Below are positions 52,479 through 62,235 of a stretch of DNA of 64,000 nucleotides, one piece after another (position 1 is the stretch's first letter; the number at the start of each line of letters is the position of its first letter). The notes beneath the pieces were generated by a model that saw only the letters and a program-made list of their open reading frames with translations, was not told the DNA's origin and made no database searches. Both the position numbers and the translations under genes were made by a program. The stretch covers positions 30,900 through 94,899 of the forward strand of contig JAZQRM010000056.1 of assembly GCA_045629585.1 (NCBI GenBank). The letters are read 5' to 3'. Origin of the DNA: Taishania sp045629585. Lineage in GTDB: Bacteria; Bacteroidota; Bacteroidia; Flavobacteriales_D; Crocinitomicaceae.

Positions 52479-55400
52479 TTAAATTATCTTAAAAGATTGG
52501 GAAATAACGAGTTGATTAATTCCATCTTGTACATTATCGTCATTTAAACACAATAGTTGTTCATTAGCAGGTGTTGACACACCATTCTTGCGGAAGGGGT
52601 GAATTGTAAATGATTGTACATTGACCAATTGTTCATTTAGATGAAACACCTTCGATTGCTTAGTTAACTCACAGGTCTGATAAACAATGCATTTCTTTAG
52701 AAGAATTCCAGACTGCTCAAAAGTTTCCTTTATCAATTTATATAATTCATTCAAGGAAATTTCATGATTAAACTGTACATCAGAATGCGTTGCTTCCCAA
52801 GGAGCGATAAGATTATTTACCGTTTCTCTCAAATGGTAATAATCATCTTCTTTAAGCGCAGGTAAGTTTAACTCATCTTCTGTTTTGGCAAAGGCATGAA
52901 CTTGAATCTTTTCGTAATTGGGATGTATAACTTCGATTACTCCAGCTTGAGGAGAGATAATTGTATTTAATAAATTTCTAACCTCAATCAGCGTTGATCT
53001 TCGTACAAAAGGTTGACTCAATTCTACTTTAGGAACGACACAAACTTCAATATTTACTTTACCCTCTTCTATCCTTCGATAAGCATATACTTTTCCTATC
53101 TCTGTAAACTCTTTTAATACGATTCTTTCGATATCTCGTAACGAAGAAATTTTCCCTCTATGGGTTACATAGTCGGCAAAACGAATCACCTTATCGCGGT
53201 TAGACTCTGCGTTTCTACCAAGTTGCATACGTCCAATAGGCTGTAAATGATCTAACCCTAAAATTGTCGAATCGGCCTCCAAAACAGTTTCCAATAAATC
53301 CGTTTGATTAATTGTATAATCTAAGTTTTGTTGCACTAAAGGGACTGCATTTGCAAAAACATTCTTTATCCAACTAGAAAACACTTTTTCCGCTTTGTCT
53401 TCCTTCTGTTCGATTGCAATTTTAATCCAAAGATGACCTTCCGTATCAAATAAATGTGAAGGTAAAAACGTTGGAAATTTTAGTCGAATTCGACCACTTA
53501 CAGACAATCCTTCCGTTTGATCTTTATCTACAAAAGAATAATAGTCCATTAATTGCCAACATTTAGAGTTACCTATGTACCATCTAAACCTCGAAAAATG
53601 GAAGTCAGACAACCCATTTGGCGTATCGTCTAAATCAAAATATAGATTTAAAAATTGTCCTTCCTTTATATCACTTAAGGATAGAAGGATACTGTAGTCG
53701 TCGTAATCATCAAAAAAACGAATGACTTCCTGTGTATTTGGTCGAAATCCAGTAGTCTTTTCAAATGGAACAATCGTATCAATCGCTCCTCTATCACTAA
53801 CAACGCCAACACGAAGCGTTTCTGTAGCTTGATAGTTAATCTTTATTGAGTTTACCAAAGGTTGAAGTGGAGGATTTAATATCCCCTTATGCTTTCTCCC
53901 TTTCTTATGAAGGGTTTTATAATTGAAAATCTTATTGTACTCCTGTTCACCAAACCCCATTTCAGGGGACGTTAGCTGTAGTCTTAAAAAACCATTTCTG
54001 CATTGATTATTAAACTGAAAATCACTTTCAGCTAGCCCTACTAACTTCATCTTTGGTAAAGGCAATAGTCTGAAGATAGTAGAATTCACCAATTTCCCTT
54101 CCGCATCAGGCGTTTCATCCCCCTTATCAGTATTAAATAGATAACGGTCTTCACCACCTTGAATTTTTCGCCATTCAAAATCCTCCAAGTAACTAAAAGA
54201 AGCTTTAAATGACTTGTTATCTATTTTATTTGTTCGATCTAATAAGTCATAACTGTCGTAGTAAGATGACAAACCAAAACGATCGCTATTCGGTAGTCCA
54301 GTCCAAGTTATTTCTAATTCTATATTGGTAACCGGCTTAATCCCTAATTCATAGGATCCAAAGGCAAACCAACTATCAAGTCGTATATTAGATCCAAATG
54401 GAGCATAAGTATTCGCAATATCCAAAGCTCCTAATTCATTATAGACTTTGAGATTCTTCACACCTCTCACATCCGTGTCGACTTTAACTTCTGAAATAGC
54501 TAATTTAGAAGCCCAACTATAGGGGGCAATACTGGCCTCTTCATTAATCAAAATCTCTAATACTGGTGAAGTAGAACTAAATTGATGAGTATCCATTTCA
54601 CAAGGACAGGTGCTAGGAAATTCCTCGTGAAGTAAGAACTCTAGAACAACACGCTTTGATCCATCCAATTTTACTTTTACTTTATCAATAGAAGACCAAC
54701 CTTCTGTTGTACTAATTTTTAAAAGAAATGGATTATCTAAAGTTTTTATATATTCTTGAGCAACTAACGACTCACTTTCAACTTCATTTTGATGTAATTG
54801 ATCGGTCAATACATCCTGTCTAGAATGAAGAATTATCCTTACCGATCTTTTACCTTCCCTAAGTAATAGAGTCGGAGTTGTAATTCTCAGACCAAAAGGT
54901 TGAAGTAAATCTTCTGATGCGCCAATTTTATCACATTGCACAGCTGTTGGAATCTTTAACTCATTTTCTGGATACTTGTAGGGATTAAAAATAGATTGAA
55001 TTACATATTTTTCAGAAATTCGAGCATCTGTGATTAAACTCTCTTCTCTAGTCAAAAACTGAATATCCTCTCCCTCTTTATTTTGACAAGTAAATACGGT
55101 CTTGTATGGTATAAGAACATCATTGCTCGAATGTTTATGAATTTGCCCCCAAATAGTGGAACCTGTCTGTTTGATATTTTGAACCTTAAGAGCATCATTT
55201 AAATACCATTTCGGTAAATTATACCATTTCTTATTAAAACCACTATAAACATCTTGTAAGTTTTCCTTAAAAATCTTAAACAGAGCTAACGGTGGAGCAA
55301 GTTCTCCATTGTCCTCCGCCTCCTTGAAAAGCGTATATTTTAAATGATCAACATCAAACTGTACATCAGATTCACTGTCAATTTTTTGTAACCGATGAAA

Positions 55401-55517
55401 TTGGTCTATCAATTCTTCTTGGTAAGATTTGTCAAGAACCAAAGGAGAAAAAAAACGTATCCCTTCAACTCGATTCATCCAATCCTTCTGACTTAAACCA
55501 GCTCTAAATTTCTCCAT
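52479..55517 (-). CDS. eCIS baseplate J/gp47-like protein (Afp11-like)
   Basis: A 1012-residue protein. The C-terminal third carries a baseplate J signature: FADYVTHRGKISSLRDIERIVLKEFTEIGKVYAYRR, then VNIEVCVVPKVE, and LIEVRNLLNTIISPQAGVIEVIHPNYEKIQVHAFA. The middle holds several beta-sandwich-like stretches and the N-terminus is unlike known domains. It should form the large wedge of the baseplate with gp25. Gaps to the neighbours are 1 and 11 nt. Confidence 0.82.
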   Translation of the reverse strand: MEKFRAGLSQKDWMNRVEGIRFFSPLVLDKSYQEELIDQFHRLQKIDSESDVQFDVDHLKYTLFKEAEDNGELAPPLALFKIFKENLQDVYSGFNKKWYNLPKWYLNDALKVQNIKQTGSTIWGQIHKHSSNDVLIPYKTVFTCQNKEGEDIQFLTREESLITDARISEKYVIQSIFNPYKYPENELKIPTAVQCDKIGASEDLLQPFGLRITTPTLLLREGKRSVRIILHSRQDVLTDQLHQNEVESESLVAQEYIKTLDNPFLLKISTTEGWSSIDKVKVKLDGSKRVVLEFLLHEEFPSTCPCEMDTHQFSSTSPVLEILINEEASIAPYSWASKLAISEVKVDTDVRGVKNLKVYNELGALDIANTYAPFGSNIRLDSWFAFGSYELGIKPVTNIELEITWTGLPNSDRFGLSSYYDSYDLLDRTNKIDNKSFKASFSYLEDFEWRKIQGGEDRYLFNTDKGDETPDAEGKLVNSTIFRLLPLPKMKLVGLAESDFQFNNQCRNGFLRLQLTSPEMGFGEQEYNKIFNYKTLHKKGRKHKGILNPPLQPLVNSIKINYQATETLRVGVVSDRGAIDTIVPFEKTTGFRPNTQEVIRFFDDYDDYSILLSLSDIKEGQFLNLYFDLDDTPNGLSDFHFSRFRWYIGNSKCWQLMDYYSFVDKDQTEGLSVSGRIRLKFPTFLPSHLFDTEGHLWIKIAIEQKEDKAEKVFSSWIKNVFANAVPLVQQNLDYTINQTDLLETVLEADSTILGLDHLQPIGRMQLGRNAESNRDKVIRFADYVTHRGKISSLRDIERIVLKEFTEIGKVYAYRRIEEGKVNIEVCVVPKVELSQPFVRRSTLIEVRNLLNTIISPQAGVIEVIHPNYEKIQVHAFAKTEDELNLPALKEDDYYHLRETVNNLIAPWEATHSDVQFNHEISLNELYKLIKETFEQSGILLKKCIVYQTCELTKQSKVFHLNEQLVNVQSFTIHPFRKNGVSTPANEQLLCLNDDNVQDGINQLVISQSFKII

Positions 55518-55528
55518 ACTGATTGCCT

Positions 55529-55948
55529 TTAAATTCCATTGTACTCATTAACGTAAAAAGGATACACTAGATTTTTTCTACTGTTAGTCTCCTTTATTAA
55601 ATAATTTATTTCTATATCTATTTTGGCACTATCAAACGTACTTTGAGAAACCATAATATCAAATGGGATAACCCTTGGTTCATTTTTATATATCGCCTCT
55701 TCAACTGCATCTCTTATCATAGATAAAAAGGTATTTGAAATAGAATTGAATATCCAATCCTTTTTATCTACACCAAATTCATGTCGAAAAACACGCTCTT
55801 CCAACTGAGTTGACAAGATAATTCGAATCGCTTGCTCGATATCCTCTTCACCAGAAACCATTGTTAAAACAACGTCTAGATCTGTTAATGTAATCTGGGG
55901 AGGAAATCCCCAGCCTTTACCTAAATAATTTAAGTCCTTGTTTTCCAT
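55529..55948 (-). CDS. gp25/GPW-type baseplate protein (Afp9-like)
   Basis: A 139-residue protein with the gp25 lysozyme-like fold signature: GWGFPPQITLTDLDVVLTMVSGEEDIEQAIRIILSTQLEERVFRHEFGVDKKDWIF. gp25 anchors the sheath to the baseplate and is among the most conserved parts of contractile systems. It lies 3 nt after the PAAR gene. Confidence 0.9.
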   Translation of the reverse strand: MENKDLNYLGKGWGFPPQITLTDLDVVLTMVSGEEDIEQAIRIILSTQLEERVFRHEFGVDKKDWIFNSISNTFLSMIRDAVEEAIYKNEPRVIPFDIMVSQSTFDSAKIDIEINYLIKETNSRKNLVYPFYVNEYNGI

Positions 55949-55951
55949 GAA

Positions 55952-56251
55952 TTATCCTCCAATTAATACTGTTAAACATCCAATTACAATGCTTCCTCCA
56001 TGAGCGCAAGTGTCGCCCATCCGAGCTGCAGATTTACCTCCAATTTGGACCGTTGCCGAACCTTTTACAATCGAATCAGGAGGACCTGTACAGACACAAC
56101 TGTCTCCTAACACTGCGGCAGGCTGACCACCAATAAGCACAGTAGGCACACCAGGGCCAACTATTGGACCGCCTACATGGGGGACGGGTGGAGCGCCAGG
56201 CGTAACCATTGGACATACGTGCATATCGTTTATTCGTGCGGCTGCTGACAT
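55952..56251 (-). CDS. PAAR-type spike tip protein (Afp10-like)
   Basis: A 99-residue Gly-rich protein with the PAAR repeats: RINDMHVCPMVTPGAPPVPHVGGPIV, VLIGGQPAAVLGDSCVCTGPPDSIVKGSATVQIGGKSAARMGDTCAHGG. The His and Cys residues that bind the tip metal ion are present. No extension is fused, so it is a plain spike tip rather than an effector carrier. It starts 1 nt after the spike gene. Confidence 0.93.
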   Translation of the reverse strand: MSAAARINDMHVCPMVTPGAPPVPHVGGPIVGPGVPTVLIGGQPAAVLGDSCVCTGPPDSIVKGSATVQIGGKSAARMGDTCAHGGSIVIGCLTVLIGG

Positions 56252-56252
56252 A

Positions 56253-57998
56253 TCAATTAATTTTAACCAATGCTCCTTTTACAACAGCATTTCCACTAGC
56301 TGACAACTCCGCTTTACTACCTCCCTTTACCTCCATTACTGAGTCCGCTGTCATTTTTATATTTGTACCTTTAACTTTAAAGTCTTTTCCTGATTTAGCA
56401 TCTATATCTTTACCACTTTCAAAAGAAATCAAACCTTCAGCCTTAAAAATTAAATCACCCTTAGATTCAATCGTCAAAGATTTTTCTGTTAATGAGATTG
56501 TATTTTCATTAACATCTTTAATCGTGATCAATTTATCCTTATCATTAATCGCCACTTTTCCTCCATCTTTTATTGATAACGAAATGGACTTCTCTTCATC
56601 ATTGAACTCAATAGAGAGCTTTTCTTTGGTGAAAAAACCTTTTCTATAATTTTCTGCTTCTACTTTACCTGGCATTTTATTTTTGGTATTATATAAGCTA
56701 CCAAGTATTACTGCATCATTACCATATTCAGAAAAAAAACCGACAATGACCTCATCTCCGATATCAGGGACAATAAGGAATCCGTAGCTATTACTTGCAC
56801 TTATTGTTCCTAATCTTGCCCATACCTCATTCTTCTCAGCTCCAAGTAAAGGTAGATCCACTAGTACACGATCATGTTCACAAGGATCTTCAATAATCTT
56901 CTTCACCTTTCCAATGTGTAGTCCCGCGAAATTAGATGAAGTAGATGAGGAAATAGCGTCTTTTGGGGAATATCCTAACGATAGTGTTGTATTCCAGATG
57001 CCATCTTCGAATTCATGTTCAATACCCCCAACAAAATAATCACCTTCAAAACGAGTAGAAACTCCTTTTAACTTGATAACTTCACCTAATTTAGCTTTAG
57101 TAGTTCCTTCAATCTTAACTGTACCGGTCATCTTAGATAATTCTGCAACTAGAGACTGCATCTCCAACCAATCTTTCAAAAGCTGCTTGTCCTGAACTGT
57201 GGAACGCCTATATTGTAATTCCGGGTTACTAAATTTCTGACTAATCTGCTTTGAAGTATGCGTTCCTGCTATAGGCGTAGTGTAAGGAGTTGAATTCTCA
57301 GTAATAACTTTTTGCTTTGTTATATCCCATGTGGAAGCCTTAATCGCACCAAACTGCTGTTCACTATTTTGCTCTAAACGAACCTCCAATACATTATTTC
57401 CTAAAACCAATTCATGCAAACTCGATTTTTTAAATTTCGGCTTTCCAATGGTCACGTCTTTTCCATCCGTAATCAAAACTAATCCATTATCCTGCATTCG
57501 ATTAAGAACAAAATCCCAATCAGACTGATAAAACTGGATAACCTCATTATGCTTAAATGAAATGTTATCAATCTTTGAGGTTATCTTACTATATGGACTA
57601 AATACAGCTGAAAGAATATCTTTAATACTCTTCTTATAAAAGCTTTTGGACTGTACATTAAGTGTTAAAAGATAGGTAAACGTCTTACATTCAACAACAA
57701 GCCGACCATCTCCATCAATAAAATCAAAGGAATGTCTAGTGACCAAACCTTCAAACAATACAGTCTTCTCAGTGGTACCTACGACTGCCTCGATTTTTAT
57801 CTCCTTTCCTAAATCAAAAGTGTTTTTTTCGCTTTCCTCAACTTTTTGTTTAGCAATGTCACCAGCAGGAAAAGTCAAGATGGCTACACCGATACCATCC
57901 ACTTCAACCTTTGTCCATAAGGAACTTAATTCAAATAAATCAGCAACCTTAGTCCCTTCTGAATAAACAATAATTTCAATTACACCTTCTTTAGCCAT
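56253..57998 (-). CDS. eCIS spike protein, VgrG/gp27-gp5-like (Afp8-like)
   Basis: A 581-residue protein. About residues 1-330 resemble the gp27-like hub (FYQSDWDFVLNRMQDNGLVLITDG, FEGDYFVGGIEHEFEDGIWNTTLSLGYSP). About 345-440 form an OB-fold domain (VLVDLPLLGAEKNEVWARLGTISASNSYGFLIVPDIGDEVIVGFFSEYGNDAVILGSLYN). The last 130 residues form a beta-helix needle of alternating short strands (IKDVNENTISLTEKSLTIESKGDLIFKAEGLI). It should carry the PAAR tip, whose gene follows at 1 nt. Confidence 0.9.
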   Translation of the reverse strand: MAKEGVIEIIVYSEGTKVADLFELSSLWTKVEVDGIGVAILTFPAGDIAKQKVEESEKNTFDLGKEIKIEAVVGTTEKTVLFEGLVTRHSFDFIDGDGRLVVECKTFTYLLTLNVQSKSFYKKSIKDILSAVFSPYSKITSKIDNISFKHNEVIQFYQSDWDFVLNRMQDNGLVLITDGKDVTIGKPKFKKSSLHELVLGNNVLEVRLEQNSEQQFGAIKASTWDITKQKVITENSTPYTTPIAGTHTSKQISQKFSNPELQYRRSTVQDKQLLKDWLEMQSLVAELSKMTGTVKIEGTTKAKLGEVIKLKGVSTRFEGDYFVGGIEHEFEDGIWNTTLSLGYSPKDAISSSTSSNFAGLHIGKVKKIIEDPCEHDRVLVDLPLLGAEKNEVWARLGTISASNSYGFLIVPDIGDEVIVGFFSEYGNDAVILGSLYNTKNKMPGKVEAENYRKGFFTKEKLSIEFNDEEKSISLSIKDGGKVAINDKDKLITIKDVNENTISLTEKSLTIESKGDLIFKAEGLISFESGKDIDAKSGKDFKVKGTNIKMTADSVMEVKGGSKAELSASGNAVVKGALVKIN

Positions 57999-58003
57999 AT
58001 TTA

Positions 58004-58660
58004 TTACTTTAAAGGTGGAAAATACACAGCACTCCCTACTTTAACCATTCGGAAATTCGATAACTGATTAAAAGCCGCTACCTCATAGCAAAAGGAAGCA
58101 TCTCCATATATTTCAGCACATAACAATGGAAGGGTATCACCTGTTTTTATCATTATCGTTCGGGAAACGTCAGGAGAATTCTTAGAGGATTTGATAACAT
58201 TCTCACTTTCTTCAAAATCCAAATCTATTTCCACTCGAATCGGCTCTCCGTCTGAAGAAAAAAGCTTATAAGTATATTTTAAAGAGGTAGCCCTCCCCTT
58301 GAATATAAAGGATCCCCAAGTTATTTTAACATAACTCGGCTCATGACTCTCGCTATTTTGTTTATAAATATTATTTTCAAGTAACTTAACCGACTCGTTA
58401 ATAGCACTAGAATATTCGAGCACACCGCTGTTATCCAGCATAATTTTGAAACTCAGTTTACCGGGTTCATGCTGATCATATTTTAAAGTTTGGTGATCAT
58501 TACCCGGTACTTTCTCAGATTTTAGCTTTACATTCTTAGTGAGAGAAATGGATTCTGGATTAATTTGGGTAACAAAAGATTTTGTAGCAGATTTCTTTTT
58601 GAAATCTGCATCTACATACCCTTCTATTGATAACTTTTTAAGTTCTCCTGATGTACTCAT
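58004..58660 (-). CDS. eCIS LysM-type tube-baseplate adaptor (Afp7-like)
   Basis: A 218-residue protein that ends in a LysM-like domain (MIKTGDTLPLLCAEIYGDASFCYEVAAFNQLSNFRMVKVGSAVYFPPL), after a tube-like beta domain (PESISLTKNVKLKSEKVPGNDHQTLKYDQHEPGKLSFKIMLDNSG). Afp7-type proteins join the tube to the hub. Its ATG lies inside the end of the DUF5908 gene. Confidence 0.85.
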   Translation of the reverse strand: MSTSGELKKLSIEGYVDADFKKKSATKSFVTQINPESISLTKNVKLKSEKVPGNDHQTLKYDQHEPGKLSFKIMLDNSGVLEYSSAINESVKLLENNIYKQNSESHEPSYVKITWGSFIFKGRATSLKYTYKLFSSDGEPIRVEIDLDFEESENVIKSSKNSPDVSRTIMIKTGDTLPLLCAEIYGDASFCYEVAAFNQLSNFRMVKVGSAVYFPPLK

Positions 58661-58814
58661 AACGATTATTTCTCAGTTCCCTAAGCTTTATTTCCTTTAA
58701 AATCTCCCTTTTTAACTCATCCTTGAATTGATCACTACGAAATTCTTGGTTCTTATGATTCGACTTGGATTGGATTGTTGCCGTTATTTTAACCTCCTTT
58801 ATTATTATTGTCAT
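58638..58814 (-). CDS. DUF5908 small eCIS protein
   Basis: This 58-residue reading (ATG at 58814, TAA at 58638) starts MTIIIKEVKITATIQSKSN and ends in a charged helix (QFKDELKREILKEIKLREL). The pattern (M-x-I-x-I-x-E-x-x-I-x-A-T) is that of DUF5908, a small protein commonly found between the tube and LysM genes of Bacteroidota eCIS loci. It overlaps the LysM gene start by 23 nt. Confidence 0.8.
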   Translation of the reverse strand: MTIIIKEVKITATIQSKSNHKNQEFRSDQFKDELKREILKEIKLRELRNNRYEYIRRT

Positions 58815-58821
58815 GTCTATT

Positions 58822-59289
58822 TCATTCGGCTATTATGGCATTGGGAATTCGGATGATGTCAGCGTATGCAAATTCAATACTTTCGATTAAAACACTGTTT
58901 TTTTCAGCATCCAACCCATCCATCTCCCACTTAATAGGGTATGCCCTTTTGCAATGCCAGGTATAAACAGGTTCCTCCTTTGGATTTAAGAGTTCTATTA
59001 GAATATCATGCGTCTTAATCTTCTGAACACCTCCTCCCTCTCCAAAAATATCTAGAAACCAATTTAAATCTTCTCCACTAACAGGATTTAAAGCCCTCTT
59101 CAGTACCAAATTTTGATTCTTTCTTCCTTTCGGTAAGGTAATTGGTACAGTACTCCCTCCTTCATTAAGGATTTCCACCTCTAATTCAGTATTGAGTCCA
59201 CTTACTTCTTTAAAGGAAAAGTAGACGTTTCCTATTTTTACTTTAAAATAGAAAGCTGTAGGAGGTGGAAAAAATAAAACTTTAGCCAT
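58822..59289 (-). CDS. eCIS tube protein (Afp5-like)
   Basis: A 155-residue gp19/Hcp-like tube protein: TAFYFKVKIGNVYFSFKEVSGLNTELEVEILNEGG, VPITLPKGRKNQNLVLKRAL, and the late AYPIKWEMDGLDAEKNSVLIESIEFAY. The start at 59289 (MAKVLFFPPP) was chosen over 59295. It differs from the next tube gene and probably forms the tube layer at the baseplate. Gaps: 10 nt to the first tube gene, 7 nt to DUF5908. Confidence 0.87.
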   Translation of the reverse strand: MAKVLFFPPPTAFYFKVKIGNVYFSFKEVSGLNTELEVEILNEGGSTVPITLPKGRKNQNLVLKRALNPVSGEDLNWFLDIFGEGGGVQKIKTHDILIELLNPKEEPVYTWHCKRAYPIKWEMDGLDAEKNSVLIESIEFAYADIIRIPNAIIAE

Positions 59290-59299
59290 ATACAACTAT

Positions 59300-59749
59300 T
59301 TACCCATTATTTATCGTTAATCCTTCGTGAGCTATTTCTATCGTTTCAACAGCTACTTCATTTCCATCAGCCTTCAAATCAGTTCCTGTTATCTTAGTTG
59401 GCCAAGCATTCTTTAAAGTCCATATCATCGTTGGTGCTCCTGCTTCGTCTAACAAACTAATAGTAATAGTTTTTCTAGCAATGGTGTTCATCTTAATCTC
59501 ATTGAACCAATTCCAAAAGACATTATCTTTAAAAAAGACACCTTTCTTTAAAGTAACATTTCCAACCTTTTTTAATCCAGGCATCTTAATAGTGGAAAAA
59601 TCTGGACTATCTCCTCCTCGATATTCAATAATTTGCGCTTCAATATCCAACCCGGATACTTCTTGAAATGAAACCTTGGTACCTTCGATTTCTACTTGAA
59701 AATGAAATTTTGGTAAAGGCCAAACATTATTTTGAGCTTCTCCTGCCAT
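59300..59749 (-). CDS. eCIS main inner tube protein (Afp1-like)
   Basis: A 149-residue tube protein with the same fold as the next gene: WPLPKFHFQVEIEGTKVSFQEVSGLDIEAQIIEYRGGDSPDFSTIKMPGLKKVGNVTLKKGVFF and AWPTKITGTDLKADGNEVAVETIEIAHEGL. As the first tube gene after the sheath it is likely the main tube subunit. Confidence 0.9.
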   Translation of the reverse strand: MAGEAQNNVWPLPKFHFQVEIEGTKVSFQEVSGLDIEAQIIEYRGGDSPDFSTIKMPGLKKVGNVTLKKGVFFKDNVFWNWFNEIKMNTIARKTITISLLDEAGAPTMIWTLKNAWPTKITGTDLKADGNEVAVETIEIAHEGLTINNG

Positions 59750-59773
59750 AATAATTTTATATTAGTTTTTTTA

Positions 59774-62221
59774 TTAACTCTTTTGCATTTGCTGTTGGAA
59801 CGTAATTTCGATGAATTCAGCAGGTCGTACTAATGCAACCAAAATTGTAATCTTCATCTTACCTTCTAAAATATCCTCAGGTGTCATCGTTTCACCTAAA
59901 CCAATATGAACACTGTACGCATCATCAGGTATAGCACCGGCTAATCCTCCGCGTTTCCAAATTCCATTTAAGAAGCTACTAATCATACTACGTACACTGA
60001 CCCATGTATTAGCTGTATTTGGCTCAAAAACGTAGGCTTTTGCTGCATTTTTAATACTTTCTTCTAACATGATCATTGTTCTACGAACATTCACATAACG
60101 CCAATCTAAAGAGTTACCATCTAAGGTTCTAGCTCCCCATACCTTTATACCGTCACCAACAAAGTAACGAATCGCATTAACTGCCTTTCCATTGTTAGGA
60201 ACATTCAGATCTTCTTGATTAGCATTGGAAATACTTACAGTTGGACTAATTACACTCGATACTCCTACATTTGCTGGGGCTTTCCAAACCTCTTTTGTCC
60301 CATCGGTTAATGTATAAATCCCTGCCATTGCAGCACTTGGAGGTAATACATTAAGCTTCTCTCTCATTTCAACTAATAAGTTCTTATACATAGCACTTTG
60401 CTGAGAAAATAACTTGTCAAGTGTAGCTAGTTTGTTAGGATCTACGTATTTATTATCTTTCAAATCCAATACAAGAGGATCTAATTCTTTAATATAAGAG
60501 TGAAGATGAATAGAATCAATAAATAGCAGTTCTTTAACTTCTTTCCAACTATTGGCAAAATTGCGCATACTCAATTCAGAATCTGAGACAATAGATGTAT
60601 TTAAAAAAGGGTAGTATGCGGCTGCAAAGTCTAAATTTTCAGTTCCAATTTTATCTCTGAAATTGAGAATAACATCTCCTGCGGGATCTTTTCGATCTAC
60701 ATATCCTCTGTAAATATCAAAAATGGCGAAACGATTTCTCATGACGTTCCCACAATGACTTAACATTGCAGCTTGTACATCGAAACATTGCTGTGGTTCT
60801 GCCAGGTTTACAGCTTCAGGGATCACTAATAACGTTGGCTCTTGCTCCTCCTCTAAAGCAACAATTCCTTCAATTAGCTTTTCTTTACTTAGTTTATCAT
60901 CACTGTAATTACCAACGGATACGATATAACAATTTGACCCACCATTAGCAAAAAACAAACGGAGATTATAATATAAATTAAATGGATCGATGCGTTCTAA
61001 ATTATAAAACACATTATTATTTAAAGGAGAACTATATTTTAAAATATTATCCTTGAAAATCGAAGTCAGATCTATGGCATAAAACACTTCCTTAACACCC
61101 GAATCTGCAAATAAAAGTAATTTGTCAGACGAGAGTAATTTGTCAGTATCACTTGACTCAACAATAGCATTTACTGAATCAACAAATGAAATAATGTGTT
61201 GCGAAAACTTTTTTAACTTATTTCTGGCAATCCCAAATTCTTGCTCATTTAAATATTTAATCTCGTTAGAACCATTTACTGATAAACTAGAAATAAGCTT
61301 CAATTCTTTAACAAAATCAATCAGTGCACTCTTAAACGAATCTTGATTAAAATCTTCAGTACCAACACCATTTGGAGTACCCTCTGACATCGTAGCTATA
61401 GGAAATGTAAATCCTGTAAGAACACCTAATCCCTTTACAACAATATTCTTTGTAGCTGTATCTAACTGAAATTCTAAAAGTTCAACTACTTTCTTATCTT
61501 CTATTACTAATTCAAATGATGAGTCAACAAAAATCTTTCTTGAAGGATTTAAAAAAGTTGAGTTTGCTATATCAACATCTGCCTCAGATAAGGATGAGAA
61601 AGTTTGCGTAATTCCCAAGGCAGAAATATGTTCACTTAAATCTTTATTTAAAGTTTCAAGAAAATTTTTCTCATCGAATACAGCTGTTGAATTAAAACCA
61701 TTAAATACACCTATACCTTTTACTTTCTTATCCTCAATCTTTAGCAATGATTTTAATTCAGAATCAGAGAATTTGATTCTGATCTTGATTCGATCAATTA
61801 TTATTTTATCAGAATATTCAAAACCATTTTTATCTTTATTTAAGTCGAAATTAAAATGTTTAATACTATTTGCAAATAGATTAAGCCCATTTAATGGTAG
61901 TAACTGATTCAAAGAGATATATTCTTGCTCCAGAAACTTTAAAGATTTTAAAATAGAAAAATTGTCTATAAAGACATTACTCATTATTGCGGCAGGATCT
62001 TTTCTAACATTGAAAATAGGTTTTGGAGCACCACCAAAATATTGCTCAAATTCAGATAACGACGATATCTTAAATGGTTTCTTAATTAAACTTTTATTAC
62101 CATTCTTAGCAAATTGTGTATATCCAACAAATGCTGGAATTGCTGTAGATGCTTCTACAACTGAATTAGGGAAAGCACTTTTTTCAACAATGTACACCCC
62201 TGGAGTTTTCATAGCACTCAT
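59774..62221 (-). CDS. eCIS tail sheath protein
   Basis: An 815-residue sheath protein. The N-terminus (MKTPGVYIVEKSAFPNSVVEASTAIPAFVGYT) and the C-terminus (RYFVGDGIKVWGARTLDGNSLDWRYVNVRRTMIMLEESIKNA ... LVRPAEFIEITFQQQM) match Afp2-4-type sheaths. It is longer than the Afp sheaths because of an insert of about 300 residues at about 100-400, which would be displayed on the particle surface. Only one sheath gene is present, whereas Afp and PVC have several. Confidence 0.92.
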   Translation of the reverse strand: MSAMKTPGVYIVEKSAFPNSVVEASTAIPAFVGYTQFAKNGNKSLIKKPFKISSLSEFEQYFGGAPKPIFNVRKDPAAIMSNVFIDNFSILKSLKFLEQEYISLNQLLPLNGLNLFANSIKHFNFDLNKDKNGFEYSDKIIIDRIKIRIKFSDSELKSLLKIEDKKVKGIGVFNGFNSTAVFDEKNFLETLNKDLSEHISALGITQTFSSLSEADVDIANSTFLNPSRKIFVDSSFELVIEDKKVVELLEFQLDTATKNIVVKGLGVLTGFTFPIATMSEGTPNGVGTEDFNQDSFKSALIDFVKELKLISSLSVNGSNEIKYLNEQEFGIARNKLKKFSQHIISFVDSVNAIVESSDTDKLLSSDKLLLFADSGVKEVFYAIDLTSIFKDNILKYSSPLNNNVFYNLERIDPFNLYYNLRLFFANGGSNCYIVSVGNYSDDKLSKEKLIEGIVALEEEQEPTLLVIPEAVNLAEPQQCFDVQAAMLSHCGNVMRNRFAIFDIYRGYVDRKDPAGDVILNFRDKIGTENLDFAAAYYPFLNTSIVSDSELSMRNFANSWKEVKELLFIDSIHLHSYIKELDPLVLDLKDNKYVDPNKLATLDKLFSQQSAMYKNLLVEMREKLNVLPPSAAMAGIYTLTDGTKEVWKAPANVGVSSVISPTVSISNANQEDLNVPNNGKAVNAIRYFVGDGIKVWGARTLDGNSLDWRYVNVRRTMIMLEESIKNAAKAYVFEPNTANTWVSVRSMISSFLNGIWKRGGLAGAIPDDAYSVHIGLGETMTPEDILEGKMKITILVALVRPAEFIEITFQQQMQKS

Positions 62222-62235
62222 ATGTAGTAGTTATA